DNA from: an uncultured Prevotellaceae bacterium
GTDB taxonomy: Bacteria > Bacteroidota > Bacteroidia > Bacteroidales > Bacteroidaceae
DNA: 64,000 nt
NCBI GenBank assembly: GCA_900321425.1
Contig: ONWA01000009.1
Coordinates: 29,571 to 93,570 of the forward strand
Direction of reading: 5' to 3'
Part shown: in pieces, positions 10,101 to 17,694 of the stretch
Layout: the number at the start of each line of letters is the position of its first letter
Numbering within the stretch: position 1 is the first letter of the stretch
Program-made: the position numbers and the translations under genes
The notes under the pieces: model-generated
Databases searched by the model: none
What the model was told of the DNA's origin: nothing
Seen by the model: the letters and a program-made list of their open reading frames with translations, nothing else

Positions 10101-13100
10101 TTCGGCATTCGCCTCAACAGCCTGATGGAACAGACGGGTGGGCACGTCGGCTGTGCCAGCCAGACGGAACGAATCAACCAGTCGCAACTGCTCGTCGCTG
10201 AGCATGGACACCTTGAGCAGACTACCCTTCGGCGCCTCCATGAAATGCTTCAGAACGCTGAGGAACGACTCGGCAAACCCTGCTATCGTCTTCTCACTAT
10301 AGAAGGCATCATCGTACTCCAGACAGACGACAGGTTGCCCGTTCTGCTGGATAATGATGATATCGAGCTTCTGTTTCGGCACATCCACCTCCAACGACTG
10401 GATGGCGATCTTCTCGCCACCAATGGTATGCTCTTCAAACACCCCCAACTGATACGTGTAGGTCGTATTGGCAGAGAAATCATAGTCGGCAGCAATACGC
10501 GCAAAAGGATACTGTTCGTGGCGCATCGTCTGCTCGAGATCCTGACTCGTGCGACGGATGAAATCCTCTACACTCTGTTCCTTTACAAATCCAGCCAACG
10601 GCAAGGTATTGACAAACATACCTGTCGTGTCGGACAGACGGAGGTTGGAACGTCCATTGCTGATGGTGGAGATATACACATGACGACTGTTGGTATAGCG
10701 TGACAGCGTGTAGTAAGACACAGCAAGCATCATACTGGCTGGTGTCACATTCAACTGCTTACAGAACTCCTCCACTTTGGTAAAATCGAAAGGACGAACC
10801 ACCTGTGCCACATGACCGTGAGCCTCACTGGGTGTGAAATCGTCAGTCAGTTCGGTACAACCCTCACACTCCTTCATCACCTCAGCAAAATAAGCCTTAG
10901 CCTCTTGGTATGCATCGCTACCCTCCGCCTGACGTTGTTCCTGTGAGAACTGCAGGAAACCTAAGCGCTCGCTCTCCAAGGTTTTCCCGTCAAGGACGTC
11001 GCATAGCTGATGGGCAAACAAGTCGAAGGAAGCACCATCGAAGATGAGGTGATGCACATCCATCAAGACAGCCACACGCTTCTCCGTCTGCACCACTTCC
11101 ATGCGGTAGAGCGGACCACGCTCCAAGTGGAAAGGCAGGATGAATTGCTGCTGATAGGTGCTCAGCTCCTCTTCCGTCATTTCACGACGGCTCACCTGAG
11201 GCTCCATATCAGCATCGCACACCTGAATGACATCATCGCCCTGAGTCTCGAAATGGATATTAAAGGCAGGATGGGCATTGATCAACTGTTTCAGTGCCTG
11301 TTCCACATGGTCACCATCTATACCCTTTGGAAAGGTGAGGAGCGTAGGGAGATTATAGGTTGTGTCAAGCGGATGCTTCATACACTCATAGTAGACACCC
11401 AACTGGGCATAATTGAGCGGAGCAGACGCGATAGCATCCGTCGCTGACGCTTCACGATTGTTGGCAGCAGCCCTAGAGCCAGGAGTCATGAGTCCTTTCA
11501 GAATCTCGTTCTCGATATCCTGAAGGGTGATGGTCTTCGCCATCGACTTCGCATCCAGTTCGATGCCATAGCGCTTGTTGACCTCTACCGCCAGTTTCAT
11601 GGCAGTAATAGAGGTAAGTCCAGCACGTCCCAGCACGGTAGCAACGCCAAAGTCACTATTGCCCACCAGCTTGGAGATGATGGCGTGAAGGTCTTTCTCC
11701 AACACGTTCAATGGGTGCTGCTCCGACTGTTGCGAGTCGGTAGCCGCAGACCGAACAGGCTTTGGAAGGGCACGCTTGTCCACCTTATGGTTCTGGTTCA
11801 GTGGAATCGCATCAATCTGCATCGTCACCTCAGGCACCATATACGGTGGTTTCTTTTCAGAGACAAAGGCGTTCAGCGCCTCCACATCGACAGGAGCGTC
11901 GCTCACTACATAGGCAGCGATGTACTTGCCTGCACCTTCGCCTTCCGTATCGAAAGCATGAACGGTGGCGTCCTTGATACCAGGGAATTCACGGATCACA
12001 GCCTCCACCTCCTTCAGTTCAACACGGAAGCCGCGAATCTTCACCATACCGTCGCGACGACCTACGAACACCAGTTCGCCATCCTCACGTCGACGAACGA
12101 TATCGCCCGTCTTGAAGATACGTCCCTGTGTGTCGTCCTCCATGACTTTCTGGGCAGTCAGCTCAGGGGCATTCAGGTATCCACGACAAACCTGTGGACC
12201 CAACACCCATAGCTCACCCTCTTCGCCAACGGCAGCAGTGCGTCCATCAGCCGTCATCACAGCCAATGTCGTTTCGCCTAAAGGAGTGCCTATCACAGAC
12301 TGTTCCTCACGCTGGGTCAGATAATGACCAGCAATACTTGTACACTCAGAACTGCCGTAGAAGTTGGCCATACGGATATGCTTGGGTGGTGTCAAAGGCG
12401 GGAGTGCCTCACCACCGCAGCTGAGTACCTCCAGCGAAGTGTCCTCATCCATATTGCCAGCAAACTGGAAGGCCATCATGGTGGTCATGAAGAGATGGGT
12501 AATTTTCTCCTTGCGGATATACGCCTTGAGCCGTTCCATATCATATCGCTCAGCATTATCGAGGATATGTACAGTAGCACCTAAGGAAAGGGCTCCCCAC
12601 GTCTCGACGACAGTAGGTACAAAACCGAAGCTGGCATAATTAGCCACTCGGCTTCCAGTCTTCATCCCTAAGAACTGGGCGAAGGGCACAGACGAAGCGG
12701 CGACGTTACGCTGTTCCAGCATCACACCCTTGGGCTGTCCTGTGGTTCCTGAGGTATAGACCAGCATCAAAAGTCCTGCCGGATCAGGGTCTGCCAAAGG
12801 CTGGGTAGCTTTTGGCAACTGCGTCAAATCCTTCGTCAGGACGACGGGCGCAGTGACATCACCTAACAGGGGAAGCAGTTCCTCGTCAGCGATCAGCAGT
12901 TTGGCGTTGGCGTCATGAATCATGTAGTTCAAACGCTCCTTGGGGTACGTAGGATCGAGGGGCTGATAGGCACAGCCAGCCTTGAGTACGCCCAGAGGTG
13001 CGATAACCATCCACTCGCAACGAGGAATCAGGACACTCACAACATCTTCAGTGCCAAGCCCCTTTGATGCGACAAAGGCAGCAATACGGTCGCTAAGTTC

Positions 13101-13238
13101 ATCTACTTCGGCATAAGTGTACTTTTTGCCTTGATATACTACCGCAAGATGTTCAGGCGTTGCTTGCGCCTGCTGACGGAACAATGCCGCAACGGTCTGT
13201 TGCGACTGTCGCTGTTTGCTAGATGTGTTTGTGTCCAT
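7155..13238 (-). CDS. Nonribosomal peptide synthetase, A-PCP-C-A-PCP-R (two modules, reductive release)
   Basis: 2027 aa. Domains: A1 about 15-495 (T-S-G-T-T-G-Q-P-K-G; A10 Lys in N-H-K-V-D-K), PCP1 510-580 (Ser543 in G-L-T-S-I), C 605-1010 (H-H-L-I-F-D-G at 729-735), A2 1030-1540 (T-S-G-S-T-G-R-P-K-G), PCP2 1550-1620 (Ser1583 in L-G-G-T-S), thioester reductase 1660-2027 (G-A-T-G-F-L-G Rossmann loop at 1668-1674). There is no starter C domain and no thioesterase, so the product should be a two-building-block chain released by NADPH reduction as an aldehyde. With two amino acids, such aldehydes can cyclise to dihydropyrazinones and pyrazinones. A2 keeps the F-D-A-S Asp that binds the alpha-amino group; A1 has no obvious equivalent. 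It is the last gene of an operon with a dipeptidase and a membrane protein. No phosphopantetheinyl transferase is in the window. Confidence 0.92.
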   Translation of the reverse strand: MDTNTSSKQRQSQQTVAALFRQQAQATPEHLAVVYQGKKYTYAEVDELSDRIAAFVASKGLGTEDVVSVLIPRCEWMVIAPLGVLKAGCAYQPLDPTYPKERLNYMIHDANAKLLIADEELLPLLGDVTAPVVLTKDLTQLPKATQPLADPDPAGLLMLVYTSGTTGQPKGVMLEQRNVAASSVPFAQFLGMKTGSRVANYASFGFVPTVVETWGALSLGATVHILDNAERYDMERLKAYIRKEKITHLFMTTMMAFQFAGNMDEDTSLEVLSCGGEALPPLTPPKHIRMANFYGSSECTSIAGHYLTQREEQSVIGTPLGETTLAVMTADGRTAAVGEEGELWVLGPQVCRGYLNAPELTAQKVMEDDTQGRIFKTGDIVRRREDGELVFVGRRDGMVKIRGFRVELKEVEAVIREFPGIKDATVHAFDTEGEGAGKYIAAYVVSDAPVDVEALNAFVSEKKPPYMVPEVTMQIDAIPLNQNHKVDKRALPKPVRSAATDSQQSEQHPLNVLEKDLHAIISKLVGNSDFGVATVLGRAGLTSITAMKLAVEVNKRYGIELDAKSMAKTITLQDIENEILKGLMTPGSRAAANNREASATDAIASAPLNYAQLGVYYECMKHPLDTTYNLPTLLTFPKGIDGDHVEQALKQLINAHPAFNIHFETQGDDVIQVCDADMEPQVSRREMTEEELSTYQQQFILPFHLERGPLYRMEVVQTEKRVAVLMDVHHLIFDGASFDLFAHQLCDVLDGKTLESERLGFLQFSQEQRQAEGSDAYQEAKAYFAEVMKECEGCTELTDDFTPSEAHGHVAQVVRPFDFTKVEEFCKQLNVTPASMMLAVSYYTLSRYTNSRHVYISTISNGRSNLRLSDTTGMFVNTLPLAGFVKEQSVEDFIRRTSQDLEQTMRHEQYPFARIAADYDFSANTTYTYQLGVFEEHTIGGEKIAIQSLEVDVPKQKLDIIIIQQNGQPVVCLEYDDAFYSEKTIAGFAESFLSVLKHFMEAPKGSLLKVSMLSDEQLRLVDSFRLAGTADVPTRLFHQAVEANAEQKPDAKALVACDGTFTFRQVNAEMNRVAHALIAHGVKRGDRVAMLLPRTSRLIFTMFGIMKAGAAYIPCDPHYPADRIKLILEDSEAAYIVTDDENLANLKTQAGEGSVKVLEKALNIEELLQCEKTSNPAIPQEGSDLAYIIYTSGSTGRPKGVMLHHSGICNELFAHPLNFRNWTVMQEVECILGLATISFDASVEEIGIPLYNGLTLALASDEMTNDPILLAQFMIENHVGMFQGTPSRLMQLYESDVFRQALAGCRIIELGGEKFSDSQLRELQKTMKGHLFNSFGPTETTVESNSHEVTHEDHVTIGRPLVNVTEYIVDADMNRLPVGVVGELLIGGAQVGLGYNNLPDKTREAFIPNPFDTGDTLDPTLYRSGDYARWDDHGYVSILGRTDNQVKLRGLRIELGEIESVIAQQEGIGQVVVMIRKINGKEHLCAYFTANHPVDIDELKVEIGKSLTQYMVPTAYLQLDKMPTTPSGKTDMKALPEPELSVTTEYVAPTGELEKQLCEIFANILQVERVGATDDFFELGGTSLVVTRLIIDVDKIGHHLAYGDVFDNPTPRQIATLLNGGQAETSGTLESEVKDFDYTAIDKVLTGGTLDAFMQGTPLALGHVLLTGATGFLGIHLVYELINSDATTITCLVRSESQEGAQKRLQTLLYYYFASSFNDLFESGRLRVIKGDVTDDLCAICGDADLTTVINCAAIVKHFSKDNDIERVNIDGTQRCVDLCLKTGAKLIQVSTVSVGGFLTHGESAEAAFLTEQQLFKNQYLGNQYTLSKYISERIVLDAVATKGLVGKVMRVGNLAARSTDGEFQVNFRTNSFAGRMRAYSLLGCCPYSSFTDPVEFSPINEVAHAIRLLSTTPRECCMFHPYNNHNVFLGDVLGELASVGTPVRMVEMDEYLKTLDEVTADPQKAERLQSIVAYSDLTHGQEALSVQEVNDYTMQVLYRMGFQWSPTSWDYVDRFFQVIAGFYFFE

Positions 13239-13249
13239 AGGTTTTGTGT

Positions 13250-14710
13250 TTATTTTAGGGGTATATCCTCAAGTGTCTTCTTCAGCAACTCCCAGAAGGG
13301 AGCTACCGTCTCAATGAGGGCACGCTCCGTAGTGGTGTGCGGCGACTTCATCGTAGGTCCGAGACTGACGACGTCGAGCCAGGGGTACTTGCCCAGAATG
13401 ACAGAGCACTCCAGTCCTGCATGATCCACCTGGATGATACCGTCCTTGTCAAACAGGTCCTTATACTCTTTTAGTAGGAGGTGAAGAATCTCAGAATCAG
13501 GATTGGGATCCCATCCGCCATAGCTACCAGCTGTCTCCACCTTCATGCCCGCCATATTGAAACAGCTCTCGAGCATGGTCACCACATAGTCTTTCATATC
13601 CTCACGACTGGAGCGTGCCAGGATCTTGAGGGAAGCCTTACCCTCACCGATATTGATGATGGCGAGGTTGCTGGAGGTCTCTACGACACTGGGATAGGCA
13701 GGGATAAAACGGATGACACCATCGTGACAAGCGTAGATGGCATCGATGAGGTTATCCTGGATCTCTACAGGCACCTCCTTCTTGGGTGTCTCCACCTCTT
13801 CTACGATAACCTCGATGCCCTGTGGTTCGATGAGCTTGAACTCGTCATTGAACGTCTCTTTCCAGTCGGCGGCGATTTCCTGCAAGGCAGCGATATTCTC
13901 CTTCGGCAGCGTCAGCACAGCCTCAGCCTTGAAGGGGATGGCGTTACGCATATTGCCACCATTCCATGAGGCCAGACGAGCCTCCGTCTCAGCGATGGCC
14001 TCGCGTACAACCTGCACGAGCAGTTTGTTGGCATTGCCACGACCCTCATTGATTTCCAGTCCACTGTGTCCACCACGCAGATTCTTGATGGTCACACGTA
14101 CAGCAGCATCGTCGGCATCAGTATCCACCTCCTGATAGTCGAGGGTGGCGGTCACGTCAATACCTCCTGCGGAGCCGATGACGAACTTACCCCAATGCTC
14201 AGAGTCGAGGTTCATCAGGATGTCGCCTTCCAATTCACCCTCAGGGAGTCCGTTGGCACCAAACATACCCGTCTCCTCATCGGCAGTAATCAGCGCGTTG
14301 ATAGGACCGTGCTTTAAGGTCTTATCCTCCATGATAGCCATGATGGCTGCTACACCCAGACCGTTATCGGCTCCAAGTGTAGTACCTTTCGCCTTCACCC
14401 ACTCACCGTCAATCCAGGGTTGGATGGGATCGGTCTCGAAGCAATGGGTACTCTCTGGTGTCTTCTGCGGCACCATATCCATGTGAGCCTGCAGGATGAC
14501 ACCCTTACGGTTCTCCATACCAGGAGATGCGGGCTTGCGCATCACGATGTTATCGGCAGGATCCTTAAAGGCCTCCACACCTACCTGCTTGGCGAAATCG
14601 AGCAGGAACTGTTGTACTTTCTCCAGATGTCCTGAAGGACGTGGAACTTGTGTGAGTGCATAGAAATTCTTCCAGATGCACTGTGGGTTTAGATTTTGAA
14701 TTTCATTCAT
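13250..14710 (-). CDS. pepD: Aminoacyl-histidine dipeptidase (PepD, M20 family)
   Basis: 486 aa, typical length for bacterial cytosol non-specific dipeptidase. Zn-site motifs: A-H-M-D-M-V-P (about 77-83) and L-G-A-D-N-G-L-G-V-A, with a following D-E-E-T-G-M-F-G containing the catalytic Glu. The lid (dimerisation) domain lies in the middle. It hydrolyses Xaa-His and other dipeptides in the cytoplasm. It lies 3 bp after the membrane-protein gene and 11 bp before the NRPS, so the three are almost certainly one transcript. Linkage to a dipeptide synthetase may be coincidence or may serve precursor supply or self-protection; this is inference. Confidence 0.92.
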   Translation of the reverse strand: MNEIQNLNPQCIWKNFYALTQVPRPSGHLEKVQQFLLDFAKQVGVEAFKDPADNIVMRKPASPGMENRKGVILQAHMDMVPQKTPESTHCFETDPIQPWIDGEWVKAKGTTLGADNGLGVAAIMAIMEDKTLKHGPINALITADEETGMFGANGLPEGELEGDILMNLDSEHWGKFVIGSAGGIDVTATLDYQEVDTDADDAAVRVTIKNLRGGHSGLEINEGRGNANKLLVQVVREAIAETEARLASWNGGNMRNAIPFKAEAVLTLPKENIAALQEIAADWKETFNDEFKLIEPQGIEVIVEEVETPKKEVPVEIQDNLIDAIYACHDGVIRFIPAYPSVVETSSNLAIINIGEGKASLKILARSSREDMKDYVVTMLESCFNMAGMKVETAGSYGGWDPNPDSEILHLLLKEYKDLFDKDGIIQVDHAGLECSVILGKYPWLDVVSLGPTMKSPHTTTERALIETVAPFWELLKKTLEDIPLK

Positions 14711-14713
14711 ATC

Positions 14714-15715
14714 CTATTTCTGTTTTAGGTTGATTCTTCGAGTAAACGACAAGGCTGCCCATCCATAAATGCCCAAGGCGACCACCAATAAGGTCTGTAC
14801 GGTATGGACGATCAGTACGAAATAGAGCGCCTGCACATCAGCGATACCGTATAGGATGAGCATCGTCTTCACAGAGAAATGCCAAGGGCCTGCTCCATTC
14901 GGCGTAGGCACGATAACAGCGATGGAACCCACGATAAAAGTGACGAGCGCACACCCCACCCCTAAGTCTTTCGTGAAATCGAAACAGAAGAAGGTGAGGT
15001 AGTAGTGCAGGAAGTAACTGAGCCATATCGACAGGGTAAAGAAGATGAACAGCGGAATATTACGAACGCCCTTTAGGGAGATGACACCCTGCCAGATGCC
15101 ACGAATGGTGGTCTTCACCTTATTATAGAATGACAGTCTACGTAGGAGGATGTGCAACAGGATCAAGATGGCAACGATACAGACGGCACTCACGAAATAG
15201 CCCGTCAGCGAGAACCTGTTGAGAATGGTGTCGATACTCGTCCCTGTGCGTTCAAAGAACGTGCCAAAGGTACTCATCTCCAACAGGAGGACGATGGCAG
15301 TGATGCCCATCACCAACAGGGTGTCGATAGCGCGCTCAGTCACCACCGTACCCAGGGCCTTGGAAAAAGAGATACCATCGTAACGCTTGAGGATACCACA
15401 ACGCGTGAACTCACCCACACGAGGGATGATCAGCGAGACGGCATAGGAGACGAAGATGGCATGCAGACTAACCGATGTACGGGGTTTCTCTCCCATCGGC
15501 TCTAAGGTCTGATGCCAGCGCCAACCACGAAACATCTGGGCGAGGATACCAAAAGGGAAAGACAGCAACATCCACGTCCAGTCCATCTCATCGGTCATCA
15601 CGTGCTGAATCTGTCGCCAGTCCTCACCACGATACATCCAATAGAGGATGGTGCCACCCAAGACGAGAGGCATCAAAATCTTGAAGAGAATATTTGCCAA
15701 TCTTCTGATTTCCAT
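14714..15715 (-). CDS. Lysylphosphatidylglycerol synthase TM region / UPF0104 family membrane protein
   Basis: 333 aa with about eight hydrophobic segments, including a conserved P-T-P-N-G-A-G-P-x-x-x stretch near residue 270 and R-G-W-R-W near residue 65, both features of the YbhN/AglD-like flippase-related family. An inner-membrane protein of uncertain function; relatives are proposed lipid-linked transporters or LPG synthase membrane parts. It is the first gene of the operon leading into pepD and the NRPS. A link to product export is possible but unsupported by sequence. Confidence 0.8.
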   Translation of the reverse strand: MEIRRLANILFKILMPLVLGGTILYWMYRGEDWRQIQHVMTDEMDWTWMLLSFPFGILAQMFRGWRWHQTLEPMGEKPRTSVSLHAIFVSYAVSLIIPRVGEFTRCGILKRYDGISFSKALGTVVTERAIDTLLVMGITAIVLLLEMSTFGTFFERTGTSIDTILNRFSLTGYFVSAVCIVAILILLHILLRRLSFYNKVKTTIRGIWQGVISLKGVRNIPLFIFFTLSIWLSYFLHYYLTFFCFDFTKDLGVGCALVTFIVGSIAVIVPTPNGAGPWHFSVKTMLILYGIADVQALYFVLIVHTVQTLLVVALGIYGWAALSFTRRINLKQK

Positions 15716-15879
15716 GAATGCAAAGGTACAATTTACAACTTAAATAAACAAAAGAAACGGCAGTTTTTTTACACTTTGATATCACATTTCCAGAACTACT
15801 TACTTTTTGTTCACTTTTTCCTGCATGATTGATTCTTGTCAATAGTTACGTTCTCCATGATCATTTTTTGGCGTAAATC

Positions 15880-15911
15880 TTTGGCTGTGTGCGAAAACAG
15901 TCGTACTTTTG
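15880..15911 (+). promoter_or_regulatory. Bacteroidetes promoter of the 30-aa peptide gene
   Basis: TTTG (15880-15883), N20, TACTTTTG (15904-15911): exact consensus spacing. Predicted start near 15918, giving a leader of about 75 nt before the small ORF. Confidence 0.75.
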
Positions 15912-15990
15912 CATCGTCAAAAAGAGGTTTTAGGATCTCTTGAGGTAAAGAAGATTGTTAGGATAATAAAGTTAAGAAAGGAAAAAGAAA

Positions 15991-16083
15991 ATGACAAACG
16001 TATTGATTATTGTATGTACAATCGCTGCCATTTGCACCGTTGAGACGATGGTGATCAGCAGCAGAACGAGAACGAACGACTAA
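15991..16083 (+). CDS. Stand-alone 30-aa membrane peptide
   Basis: Encodes a 30-residue peptide starting MTNVLIIVCTIAAICTVETM: one hydrophobic segment (about residues 4-17) with a polar, Arg-containing tail (S-S-R-T-R-T-N-D). A purine-rich AAGGAAAAAGAAA precedes the ATG. It has its own consensus promoter (15880-15911) and a strong terminator (16110-16145), so it is a complete monocistronic unit lying between the NRPS operon and rsmA. Function unknown. The same transcript could instead act as a small RNA with the peptide incidental. Confidence 0.6.
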   Translation: MTNVLIIVCTIAAICTVETMVISSRTRTND

Positions 16084-16109
16084 GCGTTTTAACCCATATA
16101 AAGGGAGCA

Positions 16110-16145
16110 GGAGCACAACAGTCATGTTGCGCTCCGCTTTTTTTA
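16110..16145 (+). terminator. Rho-independent terminator
   Basis: GGAGC-A-CAACA / TGTTG-C-GCTCC hairpin with a GTCA loop, followed by a run of eight T. It ends the small-peptide transcript and separates it from rsmA. Confidence 0.85.
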
Positions 16146-16190
16146 TGCGTACATCGTTCGTATCTCAAAAAAAATGCGTACTTTTGTGGC

Positions 16191-17024
16191 GTGAAGCAAG
16201 TAAAACCCAAGAAGAACCTCGGTCAGCACTTCCTGATCGACCTGAATATCGCCCGCAGCATCGCAGACACAGTGGATGCCTGTCCTGATCTCCCTGTGCT
16301 AGAAGTAGGACCAGGTATGGGTGTGATGACACAGTATCTGGTGGAGAAACCCCGTCCTATCAAGGTGGTGGAGATCGACCGTGAGAGTGTAGCCTATCTG
16401 CAAGACCATTTTGGTGGGAAGGTACTGGAACAGCGTGGAGAGAAGAAAGACTTCGACAGCGAGAGTTGGATTATCTCTGCCGATTTCTTGCAAATGGACC
16501 TGACGAAAGTGTTTGACGGACAGCCGTTCGTACTCACAGGCAACTATCCTTACGATATCTCCTCACAGATCTTCTTCAAGATGCTCGACAACAAAGACCT
16601 TATTCCTTGTTGCACAGGAATGATTCAGCGTGAGGTAGCTCAGCGTATCGCCTCGGCACCAGGCACAAAGGCCTATGGTATTCTGAGTGTACTGATACAG
16701 GCTTGGTATCATGTGGAATATCTGTTCACCGTCGACGAGAACGTGTTCAATCCCCCACCCAAGGTGAAGTCGGCTGTCATCCGAATGACGCGCAATGAGG
16801 TGACTGACTTAGGATGCGACGAGCAATTATTTAAGAGAGTGGTGAAGACGGTCTTCAACCAGCGACGGAAAATGCTTCGCGTCTCCTTGCGACAACTGTT
16901 CACCCAAGAGCATCCTGCACCAGAGGATTTCTTCCAGCAGGAGCTGATGACGAAACGTCCTGAACAACTCACCATCGCACAGTTTGTGGAGCTCACCAAT
17001 CTGGTCGCTACTGCTTTAGCATGA
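16191..17024 (+). CDS. rsmA: 16S rRNA (adenine(1518)-N6/adenine(1519)-N6)-dimethyltransferase
   Basis: 277 aa. N-terminal K-K-N-L-G-Q-H-F-L and the SAM motif E-V-G-P-G-M-G are KsgA hallmarks, and N-Y-P-Y-D-I-S is the catalytic N-x-P-Y block. It dimethylates two adjacent adenines in 16S rRNA helix 45 during 30S assembly. Start is GTG at 16191, required by the conserved N-terminus; no upstream in-frame ATG exists. A -7-like TACTTTTG ends only 4 nt before this GTG, so the mRNA may be nearly leaderless. Convergent with tadA. Confidence 0.95.
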   Translation: MKQVKPKKNLGQHFLIDLNIARSIADTVDACPDLPVLEVGPGMGVMTQYLVEKPRPIKVVEIDRESVAYLQDHFGGKVLEQRGEKKDFDSESWIISADFLQMDLTKVFDGQPFVLTGNYPYDISSQIFFKMLDNKDLIPCCTGMIQREVAQRIASAPGTKAYGILSVLIQAWYHVEYLFTVDENVFNPPPKVKSAVIRMTRNEVTDLGCDEQLFKRVVKTVFNQRRKMLRVSLRQLFTQEHPAPEDFFQQELMTKRPEQLTIAQFVELTNLVATALA

Positions 17025-17038
17025 TCATCGTTGATTAA

Positions 17039-17119
17039 GAGAAGTAGTACCTCTATGAGCGAGAAGTAGTATCTCTATGAGCGAGAAGTAGTATCTCTGA
17101 CAGCGAGAAGTATTATCGC
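17039..17119. repeat. 22-bp tandem repeat, about 3.7 copies
   Basis: Units start at 17039, 17061, 17083 and 17105: three full units reading GAGAAGTAGTAYCTC plus 7 bases, the last one partial. Each unit has short GAGA...TCTC dyad symmetry. It lies between the convergent rsmA and tadA stops and overlaps the last codons of tadA. Confidence 0.85.
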
Positions 17120-17556
17120 TTATTCTGGAAAAACTCCTGCATGAGTGTACGACATTCCTCCTCCAAGACCCCACCCGTCACTGTCGTCTTGGGATGAAGG
17201 GCATGAGGTGCAAAGTCATGATACCCCCGTTTCTCATCAGTAGCCCCATAGACAACACGTGAGATCTGTGCCCATCCCAGCGCACCAGCACACATCGTAC
17301 AGGGCTCCACCGTCACGTAGAGGGTACAGTCAGTGAGGTACTTCCCCCCTAAGGTATTGGCAGCAGCTGTGATGGCTTGCATCTCTGCATGGGCAGTCAC
17401 ATCATTCAGCGCCTCTGTGAGGTTGTGCGCCCTACTGATCACCCGATCCTTACACACCACAACAGCACCAATAGGTATCTCACCGGCTTGCATCGCAAGT
17501 TCCGCCTCGTCTAAGGCTTTGCGCATATAAAACTCGTCTTTCTTCTGTTCTTCCAT
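17113..17556 (-). CDS. tadA: tRNA-specific adenosine deaminase (A34 to inosine)
   Basis: 147 aa. Cytidine-deaminase-fold zinc motifs: H-A-E in T-A-H-A-E-M-Q-A-I and P-C-T-M-C-A-G-A. It deaminates the wobble adenosine of tRNA-Arg(ACG); essential in most bacteria. The start ATG at 17556 is fixed by the M-E-E-Q-K-K-D-E-F-Y-M-R-K-A-L N-terminus. A consensus promoter ends 4 nt before the ATG (17561-17592), so the transcript is predicted to begin at or within the start codon (leaderless). The C-terminus lies within a tandem repeat. Confidence 0.95.
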   Translation of the reverse strand: MEEQKKDEFYMRKALDEAELAMQAGEIPIGAVVVCKDRVISRAHNLTEALNDVTAHAEMQAITAAANTLGGKYLTDCTLYVTVEPCTMCAGALGWAQISRVVYGATDEKRGYHDFAPHALHPKTTVTGGVLEEECRTLMQEFFQNKR

Positions 17557-17560
17557 GGTG

Positions 17561-17592
17561 CAAAATTACGAATAGTCGAGCGAAAAACCAAA
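17561..17592 (-). promoter_or_regulatory. Promoter of tadA, abutting the start codon
   Basis: Minus strand TTTG-N20-TAATTTTG followed by CACC and then ATG. In Bacteroidetes transcription starts a few nt after the -7 element, so little or no 5' UTR is left. Confidence 0.7.
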
Positions 17593-17694
17593 TTTATTTG
17601 AGGTTTTCCGAGACTGAGTAATTTCGGCGAAGCCAAAGTTACGAAAAACGAGTGAAATGCAAAAGAATTGCTATTTTTTTTCTAACTTTGCAAC

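Noticed and set aside
7155-13238. Polyketide or hybrid synthase modules in the large gene
   Set aside because: Only A, PCP, C and reductase motifs are present; no KS or AT motifs.
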